A stretch of 64,000 nt of DNA from Trichodelitschia bisporula (GCA_010356995.1 ML996688.1:682001-746000); one strand, 5' to 3'. Positions 12,321-24,014 are shown, counted from the stretch's first letter. Translations and numbers: made by a program. Notes: generated by a model not told the origin, from the letters alone.

Positions 12321-12545
12321 TCATGTTGGAGAATGGAGAAAAATGAGACGGGGGGGTTGATGGGTGGGTGGGTTAATGCAGGAAAGAAGAGAGCGGAGGG
12401 GAGAGGCGAGAACGGCGGGTTTTGATGGAAGAGAGCGACTAGAGGGAGAGTGAGGAGAGAGAGAGAGAGGAGAGGTTGCGAAATGGCTGATTGGGGAGAG
12501 AGGGGGGGGGGAGGGGAACTGGGGGGTGGGGATGGAAAGGCCGTT
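12321..12545 (+). repeat. Purine tract with GA microsatellite and G-quadruplex-type runs
   Basis: The plus strand is almost all G and A. It includes a GA dinucleotide run near 12454-12470. At 12492-12532 there are consecutive G runs of four to ten bases separated by one to four bases, which fits a G-quadruplex motif. On the minus strand it reads as a CT-rich tract, the usual look of fungal promoters and leaders, and it may mark the distal promoter of the cyclin gene. Confidence 0.6.
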
Positions 12546-14843
12546 GGATGGATGAGCGTGGACGAGGGGCCGTGTGTTGCTAGGGGTGAGAGAGAAGCGT
12601 GTAGGGGTGGGTAAAGTGGCCAGTGAGGCAGCAATGGGGGCTGCAGGCAAATGTGAGCCACTTGCCATTCTGCCACTCGGCCACCCACTCAGTGGTAGGT
12701 TGGTTGTAGCCCGCATGATGACTCGACATCACACTGACCATCAGCCCCCTCACTCACCAAACCCCCTCCCACCCCGGGCACTAAATCCTAGGCTCTCGGC
12801 TTAGGCCCTAGCATCTTGCAAAACGCTGGGCAGTGAAAGGACTGTGGGTACGGTAGGCGATGAGTAAAGCACAGCAAAGCAGCATCAAACGTGCACTATG
12901 GTATGAGTGTACGTGAGATGGTCTGTGATAGAGAGATAGACCGGGAGAGAGAGACCGAGAGACACAGGCCGAGATGGAATGTGTGTTACTGAGCCGAAGT
13001 ATTGGCTTTGGATTTGGCCACCACCACCCTAGTCGTCCTTCCATTCAAACCACATCCTCAATATTTTCACCTCTTTCGGATGGCTCGGAGACGTTTGGAC
13101 ACGAGAGAGAGAGATAAACCGAATTGGAGACACGAAGTACGTACAGATCTGTACACGTTGCGGAAACGGAGTCAACGACGTCGACTCCTCTTTGCAAACC
13201 TGACAAGCTTCCATTTGCCGCCGTCATCTCTCTCGTCCCTCGTCTCCCAACCATTCTCTCATCCCTCAGTCCATCTCATAAAACCATCCAGTCATCTAGT
13301 CATTTATCCCGCCTCCTCCCGCGCATCCACAATTAACCGCAATTATCTCCAACAACAGCAACTCCTTCTTGCTCAGGCGATACCACTCCGGCTCGTCCCC
13401 CATGTCAGGTTACTCACATCCATTCGAAACCTGTCTCGCAATACACGTTACCTCTTTCGCCCCCTCCCTTCGTCTCGCTCTCATCCGACGTTGCCTGCCG
13501 CAAGCGCCATGAACCTCCTCACGAGCCACTTTTGCATTGCCACTCTGTCAAGACCATCTGGACAGTGGCCTAGGCTTCAAGTCGGTACAAGCAGCGAGTG
13601 TGAAGCCAGTGCGGACCGATGTGAGGCCGTACCTCAAGCGCTTATCGTCAACCCCTCCCATTCTGCCTGATTTCCAGTTCCTCCGGGCACCTTCCGCCTA
13701 ACTTTATTCAAGCCATCGTATCCGGGGTTCCTGACCCAGATGAAGCGTCTTGTCATCTCGCCGTTCGCAGCCTTCTTTGTGGCTCGTTGAGCAGCAGGCT
13801 GCCTTGCGCCCTCCATCGCTGGTGGGAATACGGGAGTGCGTCCACCATCGCCACATCTGGCGGGAGAGGCGACAAGGCAAACAGGCTGCAACTGCCGGTG
13901 ACGACGGTACCGTACGCCCGCGAAGTCGTAACCCAATGCCGCGCTGTGCCACCCGGATGCAGAATGTGGATCCAGCGAAAATGGAAATGCCACTGCAATT
14001 GCTCATCTCTTTGGGGCCTTTGCCGCTTTCACGGGAATGCAGGCAATGTTTGCCCTGTCTGGCAAGGGTAGGTTACAGCTTGGCGACGCTGACTTGAGCG
14101 GAATTACCTCTACGCTGATTTGGCTTCCTGCTACGGATGTACGATACTGTACGGGACCACTTTGGACACATGGCCTTTATTGGACGTCTTTTGATGATAT
14201 TTTGGAGCTCAGTTGAGCGGTATGGCGGCCTCTGTCTGGATCAACTGCTCTGAATTCAGTAAGATGTTGCACGCCGGCAGAGATTTCATGACTCCACGTT
14301 GGGCCAATATCCCGAACGGCAGCCTCGTTCCCTCCCAACCCAACATGTGCGGCAAAGCCATGGGATGAGTACCCACCTGTCAAACATGCTTACTACCGTA
14401 CGGTATCAGTACGGATGTACATGGCCAGATCTCTGTCCGTCGGATGGTCGTATGTTTTGGTCTGAGACTCAAGCGGGTCTGGTAAAGGGCCCAGAGAAGC
14501 TCCGAATTTCTATCTTTCAGCAACGTCGCAGCTCGATCAGCACCTTCCGACCATCCTCGTCATCACCTGCGGTGTGTCCCCACAAGCTAACCGTCGCTGA
14601 GGTTGTCTAGAACGCTGTTCATCATCACAACAACTCGACATTCCAGCCTTGCCCCCCCAGCCCGGGCCCGTGATCTCCACCACAACATCCGTAACCGAGA
14701 ATTCCAAACCCCTCCAGCCACCTAACCCCAACCGGCAATCCCCGCCCCAACCCCGCGCAGCCGCAACCAACTCACGTCGCCCGCGCCGATCGAGGCTGAG
14801 CATGAGTATGATGAGCATCCGCCTCCGCCGCCGCGCAACAAGA

Positions 14844-15117
14844 TCACTCCTGCTGCTCGCCGATGTAACGTATCGCAGGTGCTCGGGCGTCTAGGTGCCT
14901 AAGAGGATGGTCAGCACGAGTTTAATGCAAGTGTAACTCACCCCTCGAAGTTGTGCTTCGCAAACGCCATTGGATCTTCGTCCTCCCGGGCACCCACACG
15001 GCGCACGCAAATCCGCAACGTAAGGCGAGGGAACCAACGTACGAAGACGCGCCACAATGCCGTTCCCAGCGCACAGCCATCGTAAACGCCGTAATATCGA
15101 CGAGAGCACGCCTGTGC
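14844..15117 (-). CDS. Possible exon pair of an unrecognised small gene
   Basis: I do not recognise this. On the minus strand an open frame from about 15117 runs to a textbook 43-nt intron at 14941-14899 (GTGAGT donor, GTGCTGACC branch, CTTAG acceptor). It continues in frame through HLDARAPAIRYIGEQQE to a TGA at 14844-14846. The upstream part reads ALGTALWRVFVRWFPRLTL and then REDEDPMAFAKHNFEG. There is no in-frame ATG before MAFAKHN, so either the product is a 27-residue peptide or an upstream exon is missing. The intron length and signals match real introns of this window, which is the main support. Chance remains possible. Confidence 0.25.
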
Positions 15118-17105
15118 TTACCTACGGTACATACGTACGATAGCTTTTCTCACAGCCGTTGTCCGCGATTATGCCGGCTGATGACCCACCCATACTCGCG
15201 ACGTCTGCGTGGACGGCCATGTGCGCACGCGTAGCTACGGATCGCTGGGCTGTTTACCAGTATCAAAGAGCCGTGTGGGGCCGCTATCATCAACGCATGG
15301 TGAACACGGTTGCACAATCAAGGTGTGGCAAGGAGGGGTCTTTGCCGTCGCTGCCTTACCGTTGTTGCCTTCGTGCGGGCGCCATCAGCACGGGACCTGG
15401 GTTTTCATCCATGATCGCGATGCTGCGGAGACGGGGACAGGGACAGCATCCTAACCTTACGCACGCGGTGGAGGCAAAGGATTGCTTCCCCGATGTGCGC
15501 TCCTGGGATCGCTCTCACTCGCTAGGTTCGCTGGCTCGTGGTGCTGCGCGGGGCTTGTTGCGGGAGGGATGGGGATGTGAGTCTGAAGTTGAGCGCGCGG
15601 CGCGGATAGCGTGGCCAATCGTGGCATGGGTCAAGGGCTGTGATTGGTTGAGAAGTGCGGGGGTGGGAGTGAAGGGCTGAGCTTTTGGGGCGGGGTGATG
15701 TTGGAGGGAGAGAAGAGGGGAAAAGAGGGGAAGATGGTGCCAGACGGGATGCGGCATCATCTGCAAGCAGGTTGGTGGTTTCTGTCCGGAGTTTTGGTGT
15801 TGCTGCGTGGGTTTGTTCAAATTTTTTTTTTCTATGCGTTCTTTCTTTCGCTCGTCCTTCCAGACGCCGCTTTCGTCCATTCGGTTGCATCCCATCCTAC
15901 CCTCCTTTCCAACTCGCCCTCTCTCTCGCCACCCATGGTCTCTGCCGTGTGGCTCTTCCACACGCGTCATCGGGCTGGTATCAGTCTCGCCACGGGAAGC
16001 CCACTCGGGCAGTGGGGCAGCGGGTCACCCAGGCGCGCGGGGGCCAGAAACGGCACGGCCAATTCACGATGGGATCTTACTCATCGCCGAGACGGGCAGG
16101 TCAGGTCACGTTTCACGACGGGGACCTCCCATCACTTCGCTGTCATTATTGCGGCCGGGGCTCATCTCACCCAACACGTCGCTCCTACAGTGCGGGTATG
16201 CGGCAGCGGCACTGCGGAAACAGGCCGTCCGCAATATATGCCATGTTGATTGCTGTTTACTCGTTGCTATTTACTCGCGTGCGAGCGGTATCGCGGAAAT
16301 TGCAAGCAGTTGGCAGTTGGGGGCGCGGCCATGACGCCGAAGGCGTTGAGTCATCGAGCTGGAGGCGAGGACCGGGCGAGGCGGTGCGGGCGCAAACTCT
16401 GCGGCGCGTCATCTGACGGCTAAGGCTCAGCTATTGCCGCGCCCGGTCTCACGAGCGACGCGAACAAAGCCCGCAAAGAGAACACACTCTTCCTAACTCG
16501 GGTATCCCGAGCCCAAAATCCCGCGATTACGCACCGAGAAATGCATCGCAAAGAACGCTTCTCGAAGACCTGCCCCCGGACGTGCCGTTCCAGACCCCCG
16601 AAGCGCGCGTGATGAGCGCCCCGTCCCATACGCGAAAGTCGTGGCCGCTCTGCCCGCGTGGCTTTGCCCACGAGGAGGACTACGACTTTTCGCTGCCCTT
16701 AGCGATGTCCGGCCGCTCCCGCCGCCCCGCGATTGGCCTGTTTAGCGGCCAGCTGTCACTCGCCCACGCCTTCGGCCCCCGCCGAGTGTGCACGCAGTGG
16801 AGCCGGAGGTTCCTCCTCAGACGTCGCCGTCCCCATCGGGTCACGGGTTAACAACGCCCCGCAGCATCACGGCTTCACTCGAGCCACGGAGCTGTGCTGC
16901 CACAGTAGTCGGCGCGCGCCCCGGGTCGGCTGTGTGGAGACGCGATTGTGCTGTGGACGTGCGTGCGACGCAGGCGGCGTGGGCGGGCGGGATTGGAAGC
17001 TGAGCACCGATGTCGGCGCTGAGGACGCAGTTGTCACGATAGCACCGTACCGTATTTCGGAGGGAAGCGTGGCAAGCATGCTCGCAACTGCAGTCCAAGA
17101 TTGCA

Positions 17106-17342
17106 TCAGATCCCGCCGGCCACGCGGGCTGTCAAGCTGACCGCCTCCACATGCCGTTTAATCCAGACCGCCTGCGCGGCGGCGCTAGTTGCTTCCTTCG
17201 CACGCTTCACTGCTGCTGCCTGTCGCGCGCGGCTGCCCCCCCCTTGCTTGCCAAGCGCACCAGCCACGAACATCAGGCTGAGGGCTCGCATTTCAGCGTC
17301 GTCGAGAGGGCTGAGGACGAGGGCGTTAGGCGGATCAGACAT
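17106..17342 (-). CDS. Possible small hypothetical protein (78 aa)
   Basis: I do not recognise this. The single open frame starts at an ATG at 17342, preceded on its strand by a CT/CA-rich leader. It encodes MSDPPNALVLSPLDDAEMR, then a hydrophobic segment ending in VAGALGKQGGG and an Ala/Lys/Arg-rich helix-like stretch, ending TARVAGGI. The composition is protein-like and unlike its shadow frames. No domain, signal peptide or clear transmembrane helix is evident. In a GC-rich genome an ORF of this length can arise by chance, so this stays a weak call. Confidence 0.28.
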   Translation of the reverse strand: MSDPPNALVLSPLDDAEMRALSLMFVAGALGKQGGGSRARQAAAVKRAKEATSAAAQAVWIKRHVEAVSLTARVAGGI

Positions 17343-18300
17343 GCGTGTGGCTGCTATATTTGAGACTCTCGGTGAGAGGGGTTAGGGTTGGTTTTGGGTT
17401 TGGTGAGGCTCGGCGGGGTGTAGGCCGGATTTGGATTTGGGGAAGGCTGAGAGGAAGAGATTCGGGTTGTGGGCCTGAGTGATGAATCACGTCACACATT
17501 TTGGATGCATTACGTTACGGGCTCGGTGTGTGTGGGATCTGAGATGGGTGCGGCAGGGCTGAGGACCGGTGAAGTGAAGTGATGACAAGGCTGGAGGTTC
17601 TACACAGGGTTTGAATTTTTGGCATGCATGATCAGGCTGTGACGTGTATGGGATCTGGATGCTGGGCTGGATCGCGTCTGGGCCATCGTACTCGACCACA
17701 GTTTGCGGTGTTGCGTTTATCTCCTCATTTGCAACACTGGATTGTCTTGGTTCTGGCCGTGATGGGGATAAAGATGTGGGCTCGTGTTGTGGAAGTCCTA
17801 TTGATGGGAATATTACTACGCGTACGTACAGCAGCGAGAAGGCTGGACTGCAAGGGGCCGCTGCCCTGCGGGGAGTCAATGCGAATGCCGGTACTCCTGG
17901 TTCACCGGCCATACTGAGCTTCTTTCTATCTTCATCGAAGGCTATCCGATGCCTTCCTCTACCAATCAGGCTATTCCGGAGCAGTGGCCTTCATTTTCAA
18001 TGTCAAGCCGACGCTTGGACACTCATCCAGCATACGAACACAACTGGGCCCCAAATTTCGGTATGTCGCCATTACATGCCTCCGACATGTATCGTTGACA
18101 AAGCAAGGCTGACACTGGCCTCGGGCCTAGAAATTCCGGTAGACGTGTTTGTCGCCCTGCATCCCACATGTGTGGAGACCCCTCAAAGGGTCCATGTGGA
18201 ACTCCGAGTCGAGCTCTTGGAGCGAATCTCAAGGTAAACACTGGATAGCGGGGTACGGCGGAGCGACTGGCTTAACACATAGACCGGAAAATTACTAGCC

Positions 18301-20958
18301 GAGCACCGATATCAGATCAGCACATTTCGCGGATATCTTCTCCATCGCCGGACTTCAGGCACGGATGACGGTATCGTCCGCAAGTGATATTACAGTATCA
18401 CGATATTGGCCACTCCAAAACTGGAGGTTCTGGATAGCCTCAATTGCTGGGTTCGTTATGGGGTTGCTACTGTGGATCAGTTTATCACCTTCGCCTTCGA
18501 TCGGAAATCATCATTTCGCCACTCCGAGTTGCAGATTCAGGTTAGCCTAAGGTCCCTCGACCAGAAGCGAAGAAGCCTACGTGTGAACACCAAGGCCAAG
18601 GACGGCGTTCGTCACCCCAGCCATATGCCTCCTCCAATTTCCACAAACTCGGATCATTGTACTACGTAGGCTTTCAAATCCTGATCTGCCTGCGTCCATC
18701 ATTAGTGGTGGCCTCCCTACAGCTTGCTCAGCTATCGCGTTCCCTTTTTCTTTATCAGCCGACGGGCCTTCTCCAGCTACGCCTCCGAACTAAAACTAAA
18801 GCCGTGTGCAATGGCGAATATGCACTCAACACCCTCGCCGAGTCCCCATCCTTCACCAGGCTTGAGTCTATCGAAGAGACGAACGGGACATCTGGCGATA
18901 TAAGCAATCAAGGAGACACCGTGAAGCTCCCGCCGCTGGATCAACTCTATCAAGAACCCTCACATGGAGAGCAGGTCCCGGTCATCGCGGCCAGGAAATG
19001 GATCCCTAGACCACTCGTCAAGGCAGTGGCGAGTCGAACCATGCGCAAACCCTATTCAATAAGTGTTGGGCAAATGGGTGGGAAATATCCTGGGTTCAGA
19101 TCGTACATGTCGCGAGATCTTGTTCGGAGATTTGGGCGATGATCATCATACAGTGTACGCGTCATCTACCCCCAACATACGTAGTACTATTTAAGGTTAT
19201 TGAGACATCTCTGGTGATGCCAACCAAGATCTTCCATTTTGATGATGACTCCTTGTGCCCGGGTGGTGTGGGATCTCTTTTGTTCAAACACAAACCGCCA
19301 CTATCATGTTCACGAGGCCGGAGATATGCCACTTGAACCTAAACATAATGTGTGGGCTGTCGACGTCACCCCAAACGTGGCACAAACCATCACAACCTCA
19401 CGACCTAGGCCAAAGAGATTACCAATATGATTACCCAACCTGACTATAAGACCCCTTGTCGCTACATCAACTTGTATTGACCAGATCAACGGCTTCATTC
19501 CCCTCCATGCACACACGCAGACACATCTAGCTGAACTAGCTCACGATGACCCCCATCACCCTCACTGCCGCTCAGGCTCGTACGACGAGCCATGCCATCC
19601 CAACTGCCGCACCAGCAAGTGTCCAGTTGGGCGACGAGGCACACTGGATTGCATGGCATATATGGCATCAATACATCATGCACGAAGCCAGGAGCTGGAA
19701 TCTCGACAGGTATATCACAGGCATTGACACAGTCAATATGACGGAACCAGAGGTCCAGAGACTGGACAGCGCGCTCAGGGGCTGGTTATACAGAAGCATC
19801 TCTGACAACGTCCGCGACTACATTGACATGGCTTCTGTCAAGCCAGTCGCAGCGCCCAAACTGTACAGCATGATTAGGAGTTGGTTCGTTAAGGTCGTAC
19901 TCGGCGTATCTGTTCCACGCGCTCAGAAAACTTCTCAACAGTGGGCCTACCCATTGCGCTCGTCCATTTGATGATGAAGTCCTACTTGCTTATGAGTCGT
20001 CGGCAGTCACGGTTTACAGTTGAATCTCTCAAGCAGGCGTGGGGTCCCCTCACAATACCGACTCGCCCAGGCTCCCCCAACTAGGTCGACTTACGCGCGT
20101 CTCCGTCGCCTTGATCTAGTCCGCTCGGTGGGATTAGCCAGGCGCCTTCACCTCCGCGAGAGGGTTTCTGGCACGGAGGAAATGGTCATACAAGCTTTGT
20201 GATGTCGATATACTTCTTGGTTAGCTAGAACCAGCCGGCTGCATGGACTTTTAGTAACCGCTTGAACCAAAAAAAAAGAGAGTACAAGCTAGTCATCCCC
20301 TCCTTTCGGACACTTTGGAGTACGCCTTCACTTCCCGGTCATATTTAATAGGGGCTAGACGGATGGCGTCCCAGGGATGGCGCCCCCTCGGCCGCCTGTT
20401 GATATGATCAGGAAGTGAAGGCGCTCTTTGGAAGGTACGAATGGCGGAAGGGGGTAAAGCGACACGAATGTGGATTGAGGTGCCTTCTCGCTTTCTCTCG
20501 AGTAATGTTGCGGACGTATATGGTGTGCGGAAGCTCTATGTAGATGACAGCCTTGTGGAGTTGGCATCCGCATCCTTAGAACCGACCGCTGTCTGTATGT
20601 GCCTCGCGTGTTGCATGTTGCGGGAGATACTGGGACGTAATTCAAATCAGCATCATCTTGAGCGTCAATGGCATATGCGAACATTGTAGGCGGGTTACTT
20701 AGAGTGCTGGATTTGAGAGTCCCCTTAAGTGAGCCAACATCAACAGAATCCAAATACCCCCATGCTTGCGGTGCCCAGCGCGGCGAGGTTGAAGTTTAAC
20801 ACGGCTTTAGATATACGGGATCACAAGTACAACTTCGATTTCAAAGGCCACAAGTAACCATGATTACATACCGCCAATATCCCCATTTGGCCCTTTCCAT
20901 AGACAAGAAACAAACTCCGGAAGCCCCATATAAAGCAAAGAAGACTTAAACACACCCT
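18301..20958. other. AT-richer gene-poor segment around the gag-like fragment
   Basis: This part is less GC-rich than its surroundings. It holds short ORFs (for example plus 18657-19142) that may be remains of the same element, but no conserved retroelement motif other than the gag-like piece was found. The final few hundred bases are downstream of the minus-strand gene at 20959. Confidence 0.4.
19546..19971 (+). mobile_element. Fragment resembling the gag of a Ty1/copia-type retrotransposon
   Basis: The 141-residue frame has the pattern of copia-type gag/UBN2 polypeptides: a Trp-rich start (HWIAWHIWHQYIMHEARSW), then LDRYITGID, a Glu- and Asp-containing segment, LDSALRGWLYRSISDNVRDYI and a final APKLYSMIRSWF. 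This corresponds to the usual order of tryptophans, variable linker, 'alxxiixsisdxxxxxi' and 'Axxxwxxlxxxf'. No protease, integrase or reverse transcriptase follows, and no paired LTRs could be recognised by eye. It is therefore most likely a decayed piece. An alternative is an unrelated host protein. The assignment is by pattern only. Confidence 0.4.
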
Positions 20959-22352
20959 TCAACCCCTATTCAGATCCTGCGCCTTGCTTTCCGCCGGCAT
21001 GAACGGGCACAGTCCTCCCTCGCCGGTGACGTCAACATGTCCCTCCGGCAGAGCAATTCCTTCCCCTGCATTGTCTTCCGGCGCGCCTGCCGCGAAAGCG
21101 GGTATCGAATTTTCAGCAACGGTCGGGACAACGCTCTCAGGCTCAGTGCTCGCCGACGTCTTTTTCGCCCGGCTCGCAGAGCGGTAAAATCGGGATCCCG
21201 TGGACGCCGAAGCCGAGCCGGTCTTCGGGCCCACAGTCCCGGTGGCAGGCGCGGCTTCAGCTGGTGGTGTCCTCGAGTACAATACGCCAGCGATCCTCTG
21301 GAAGATACTGGTTGGCGAATTAGAGCGGCGACGGGGCTTCTCCGTAGCCGGGCCGATCGGCGGAGGGATCTCAGCCTCGGGAACGGTCGTCGGTGCAATC
21401 GGTTCCTTAGCGACGACGCCCTGGGGGGCGATTTGCCGGAACATGTCCAGAGGGTCAAACCAAGTCTCGAGTTTGCGGACACGGAATCTCTCATCCACCT
21501 CCGCGATGGTAACGCCGTGGATCTCAATTAGTCCGCCGTGGGCTTTGGCTGTGACCTTTTCGCCTTTGCTGGTTTGGGGTTAGCGCGCGGCTGGACTGCC
21601 AGGGGGTAGACGACTTACTTGTTGAAGCCGACGTAGTCATTCTTCATCGTTCCCCAGTGCCGCCATTTGAAAGCGACCTTGGGTGGGCCGCTGTATACCT
21701 CCAGTACTTCCCAGGCGAAGGTCGGCATCATCCTCTTGAACGTCTTGTGGCTGGTGTTGAAGTCCGAGTTTTCGGGGCTGTAGTACTCGTTGGGGGCGAT
21801 GAGGGCATTGTAGGTGCCGATCTTGAGCACATGTTCTCCTGCTTGAGGCGGACCTCCGTTGACGGCGAAGGAATAGTGCTCGGGATCGATGGTTCGCATC
21901 TCGGATACCTTGGTCTTGAACGAAGCCTCGACCTCCCAGTTCTTCACTAGATTTTCCACGAGGTTAGGTAAACTTCCTGCCTCGTGGTTCATCTTCTTTG
22001 CTATCACACGTCAGCATCTGTTGTCAGCCAAGTATAGTGGATGATCATGATCCAATATCCATTGGACCATTGGAGCCAGGTTTCATGTCCATCCACGTGC
22101 CAAAGTGCGTCCCCATGCAACTGTCGTGCGACACATAGAGAGTGCCGAAAGCCGAAGCACGCGACGAAGAGCAGTGATACAGCAGATGAACTTACATTGT
22201 GCATAAACCACGCGGGTTTTTGAGTAATCTGGGGGTTGGCCATATCGCCACTCGGCTGTGATGTCCTTCAGGACGGCATTCGGATCCGTGACGATGTCGG
22301 AAAGGCCGCGCGTAAGCTGTGAAGTTGTCTCCAGAATGTCGGTCTCAACCAT
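20959..22352 (-). CDS. SnoaL/NTF2-like 'pathogen-related protein' family member
   Basis: Three exons, 22352-22196, 22000-21619 and 21568-20959, give 382 aa; the introns are 195 and 50 nt and phases close exactly. The first 220 residues follow the plant pathogen-related protein/SnoaL-like family: LPNLVENLVKNWEVE, FKTKVSEMRTIDPEHYSFAVNG, LKIGTYNALI, FKRMMPTFAWEVLEVYSGPP and VAFKWRHWGTM. Next come an IHGVTIAEVDERFRVRKLE strand and WFDPLDMF. The biochemical role of this family is not established. An added C-terminal tail of about 160 residues is Pro/Ser/Ala-rich and is not part of the fold. The 195-nt intron is long for this window. There is no signal peptide, so it is probably cytosolic. Confidence 0.82.
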
Positions 22353-24014
22353 GATGACTGGAGATGCTAGCGATGTACGAGATATCCAGAATTCAGTTGC
22401 CAGGCGAAATAGAGCGGGAACAGCCTTAAGCGAGGTAGTAATGTCACAACTTAGCCCCTGAACACAAGCTCTGGGGAAAGGGACTATATATTCCCAGTTT
22501 TAGCATGGAGGCGGAGCAACTCCTGCTTGGAGACAATCCTTCCGTGCTGGGAATTCGATGCCTTTGACACGGCCGTTAGAAGGAATGATGGGTGGCTCTC
22601 AACTAAGGCATGACTCTCGTATTTAAAATGCATGCTTGGTCCAGAAGCCGCATTAGGGGTCAGGAGCCCCGATTTTACGGTAGGACAAAGGCCGCAAACC
22701 GTGGCATATAGGGATAGGTTGGCAAGCAGCGGCCGGTTGCCGCGCAGGCGGGAGGACCTCGTCCATGTGGACGTCCTACAAGGGTAGTATCTCGACCATA
22801 GAAAGCGATTCAACTGGTGCGCGGTGGCGATTCGAGACGATCTCCGTCGCAGCAGTAAAGTCACTCCGTAGTTAACATGTCTTGAGCAATGTCTTGAGCA
22901 GGGACTTCGGAGCGGTAAACGGCCCCCCGGCGTCGTATCCCAGAGACTGGACGATGCAAGAAGCGCAAAGCGGATGCTCGGCGAACCGGACATCGAGGAG
23001 AATTTATCAGACTCCATCCGGGCTGCTGGAGAAGTCCTTAATCTTCTGGGACATGCAGCTGTCGTGCATCCTAGCAAGGACGCCTGTCATAGCTGTTTGA
23101 TGCAATGCTTCGCAGAGATCGCTATCCGTGAGAGAGGCTGTCGTACAAGAAACGGCTGCAGCGTGCCTTGGGTGACAGGATTCCCTGGAACCCGGTAGAG
23201 GCAACAGGACTAGGAGGATTGAGTGACGGCGTGGGAAATGGCGGCAATCGTGGTGGTTGTGCGGAAGGATTGGAACGCGACGTTCGGAATGGACCTCCAG
23301 CTGCCGATCCCCCAAAATACACGTGCAATTCCTAGCCACGTGGATTGTCAGTGATGCCAAAACTAGAAGGCTTCCTCGATCCCATCTCACAGTAAGACCG
23401 CAAATGGCGGATATCCGACACTCGATCAAAGAAAAACTCGAAGAGGCTCTGTCCGGACAAACGATTTGGGATGCGCCCGCATCATCAACATGTGCTCTTG
23501 CCCCAAATCAGGTGGGCGAGGTCGCGCCTCAATGCCTTTCGCTTCATTCCACTCCTCCGCACGTCCTGTACTACCCATTCTCAAGCCCTTTCCCTTTGTA
23601 CCCATGACAGCCGTCTTGGCCTCGTTGCGGCGTTGCACTGTAGAGATCCGTCAACCAGCAGAATGTTTGCCCACAGTGTCACCATGTTACCAGCAGTGCG
23701 GACCATGTCCTCGGGGAATCGGCATCGGAGTCCTAGTAATTTCGCCGCATATCACAACACGGGAGCTAGCAAAGCACATTAAATTCCATTCGACCAACAT
23801 ACACCACGTTCCCTTAAGCTTCGCTTTGCCCGCCAACCCTTTCAAGGGGAACAAAACGCCTAACCGTAAAGGGAACCCAAGCCAGTTCCAGACGCCTCAC
23901 CACTCGTGAAGTCATAGAATCCCATTCCTCCAACTCCAAATCAATGCAAACTCCGCAAGCTCCATTGCCGCCATGACGTGAGAAAAAAAAAACCGGCCCA
24001 CAGAGATATACAAC
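22353..24014. other. Intergenic region with one small-gene candidate
   Basis: The left part must hold the promoter of the minus-strand SnoaL-like gene. A possible two-exon small gene at 22974-23335 is listed separately. The right part is the 3' flank of the NIMA kinase, and I see nothing else in it. Confidence 0.5.
22974..23335 (+). CDS. Possible two-exon small hypothetical gene (93 aa)
   Basis: I do not recognise this. Exon 1 (22974-23127) encodes MLGEPDIEENLSDSIRAAGE, then VLNLLGHAAVVHPSKDACHS and CLMQCFAEIAI. A GTGAGA donor and a GCAACAG acceptor remove an 80-nt intron carrying stops in this frame. Exon 2 (23208-23335) continues in phase as RLGGLSDGVGNGGNRGGCAE to PPAADPPKYTCNS and a TAG. 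The same frame is open upstream of the ATG for another 100 bases, so an earlier exon may exist. Several Cys residues are present but no known cluster. A long minus-strand ORF (23077-22484) overlaps part of it and cannot be fully excluded as the true coding strand. Confidence 0.3.

Larger units (their letters stand above)
12546..18300. other. Gene-poor block, mostly unassigned
   Basis: No ORF here shows a recognisable domain. The longest (plus 13002-13670 and 15685-16416) are compositional and read as poor protein. A pyrimidine-rich plus-strand stretch at about 13190-13480 looks like a promoter or leader, but no gene body follows that I can assemble. Two weak spliced or small-ORF candidates (14844-15117 and 17106-17342, both minus) are listed separately. 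Confidence 0.5.

Noticed and set aside
13002-13670. 222-aa plus-strand ORF in the gene-poor block
   Set aside because: It runs through a CT-rich leader-like stretch, has biased composition and no motif, and its start is in poor context.
14250-14900. Possible plus-strand multi-exon gene (LDIPALPPQPGP and EAEHEYDEHPPPPPRN segments)
   Set aside because: Several fragments look protein-like, but they are in different frames and no set of good donor, branch and acceptor sites joins them. The minus strand offers a cleaner intron here.
15644-16416. Overlapping plus-strand ORFs of 201 and 243 aa
   Set aside because: Two frames are open together, as expected from GC-rich composition. Neither has a domain or supporting splice signals.
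19010-19100. Reverse-strand GGTTCGACT resembling a tRNA B box
   Set aside because: The flanking bases do not form a T-arm stem, and no acceptor or anticodon arm can be drawn.
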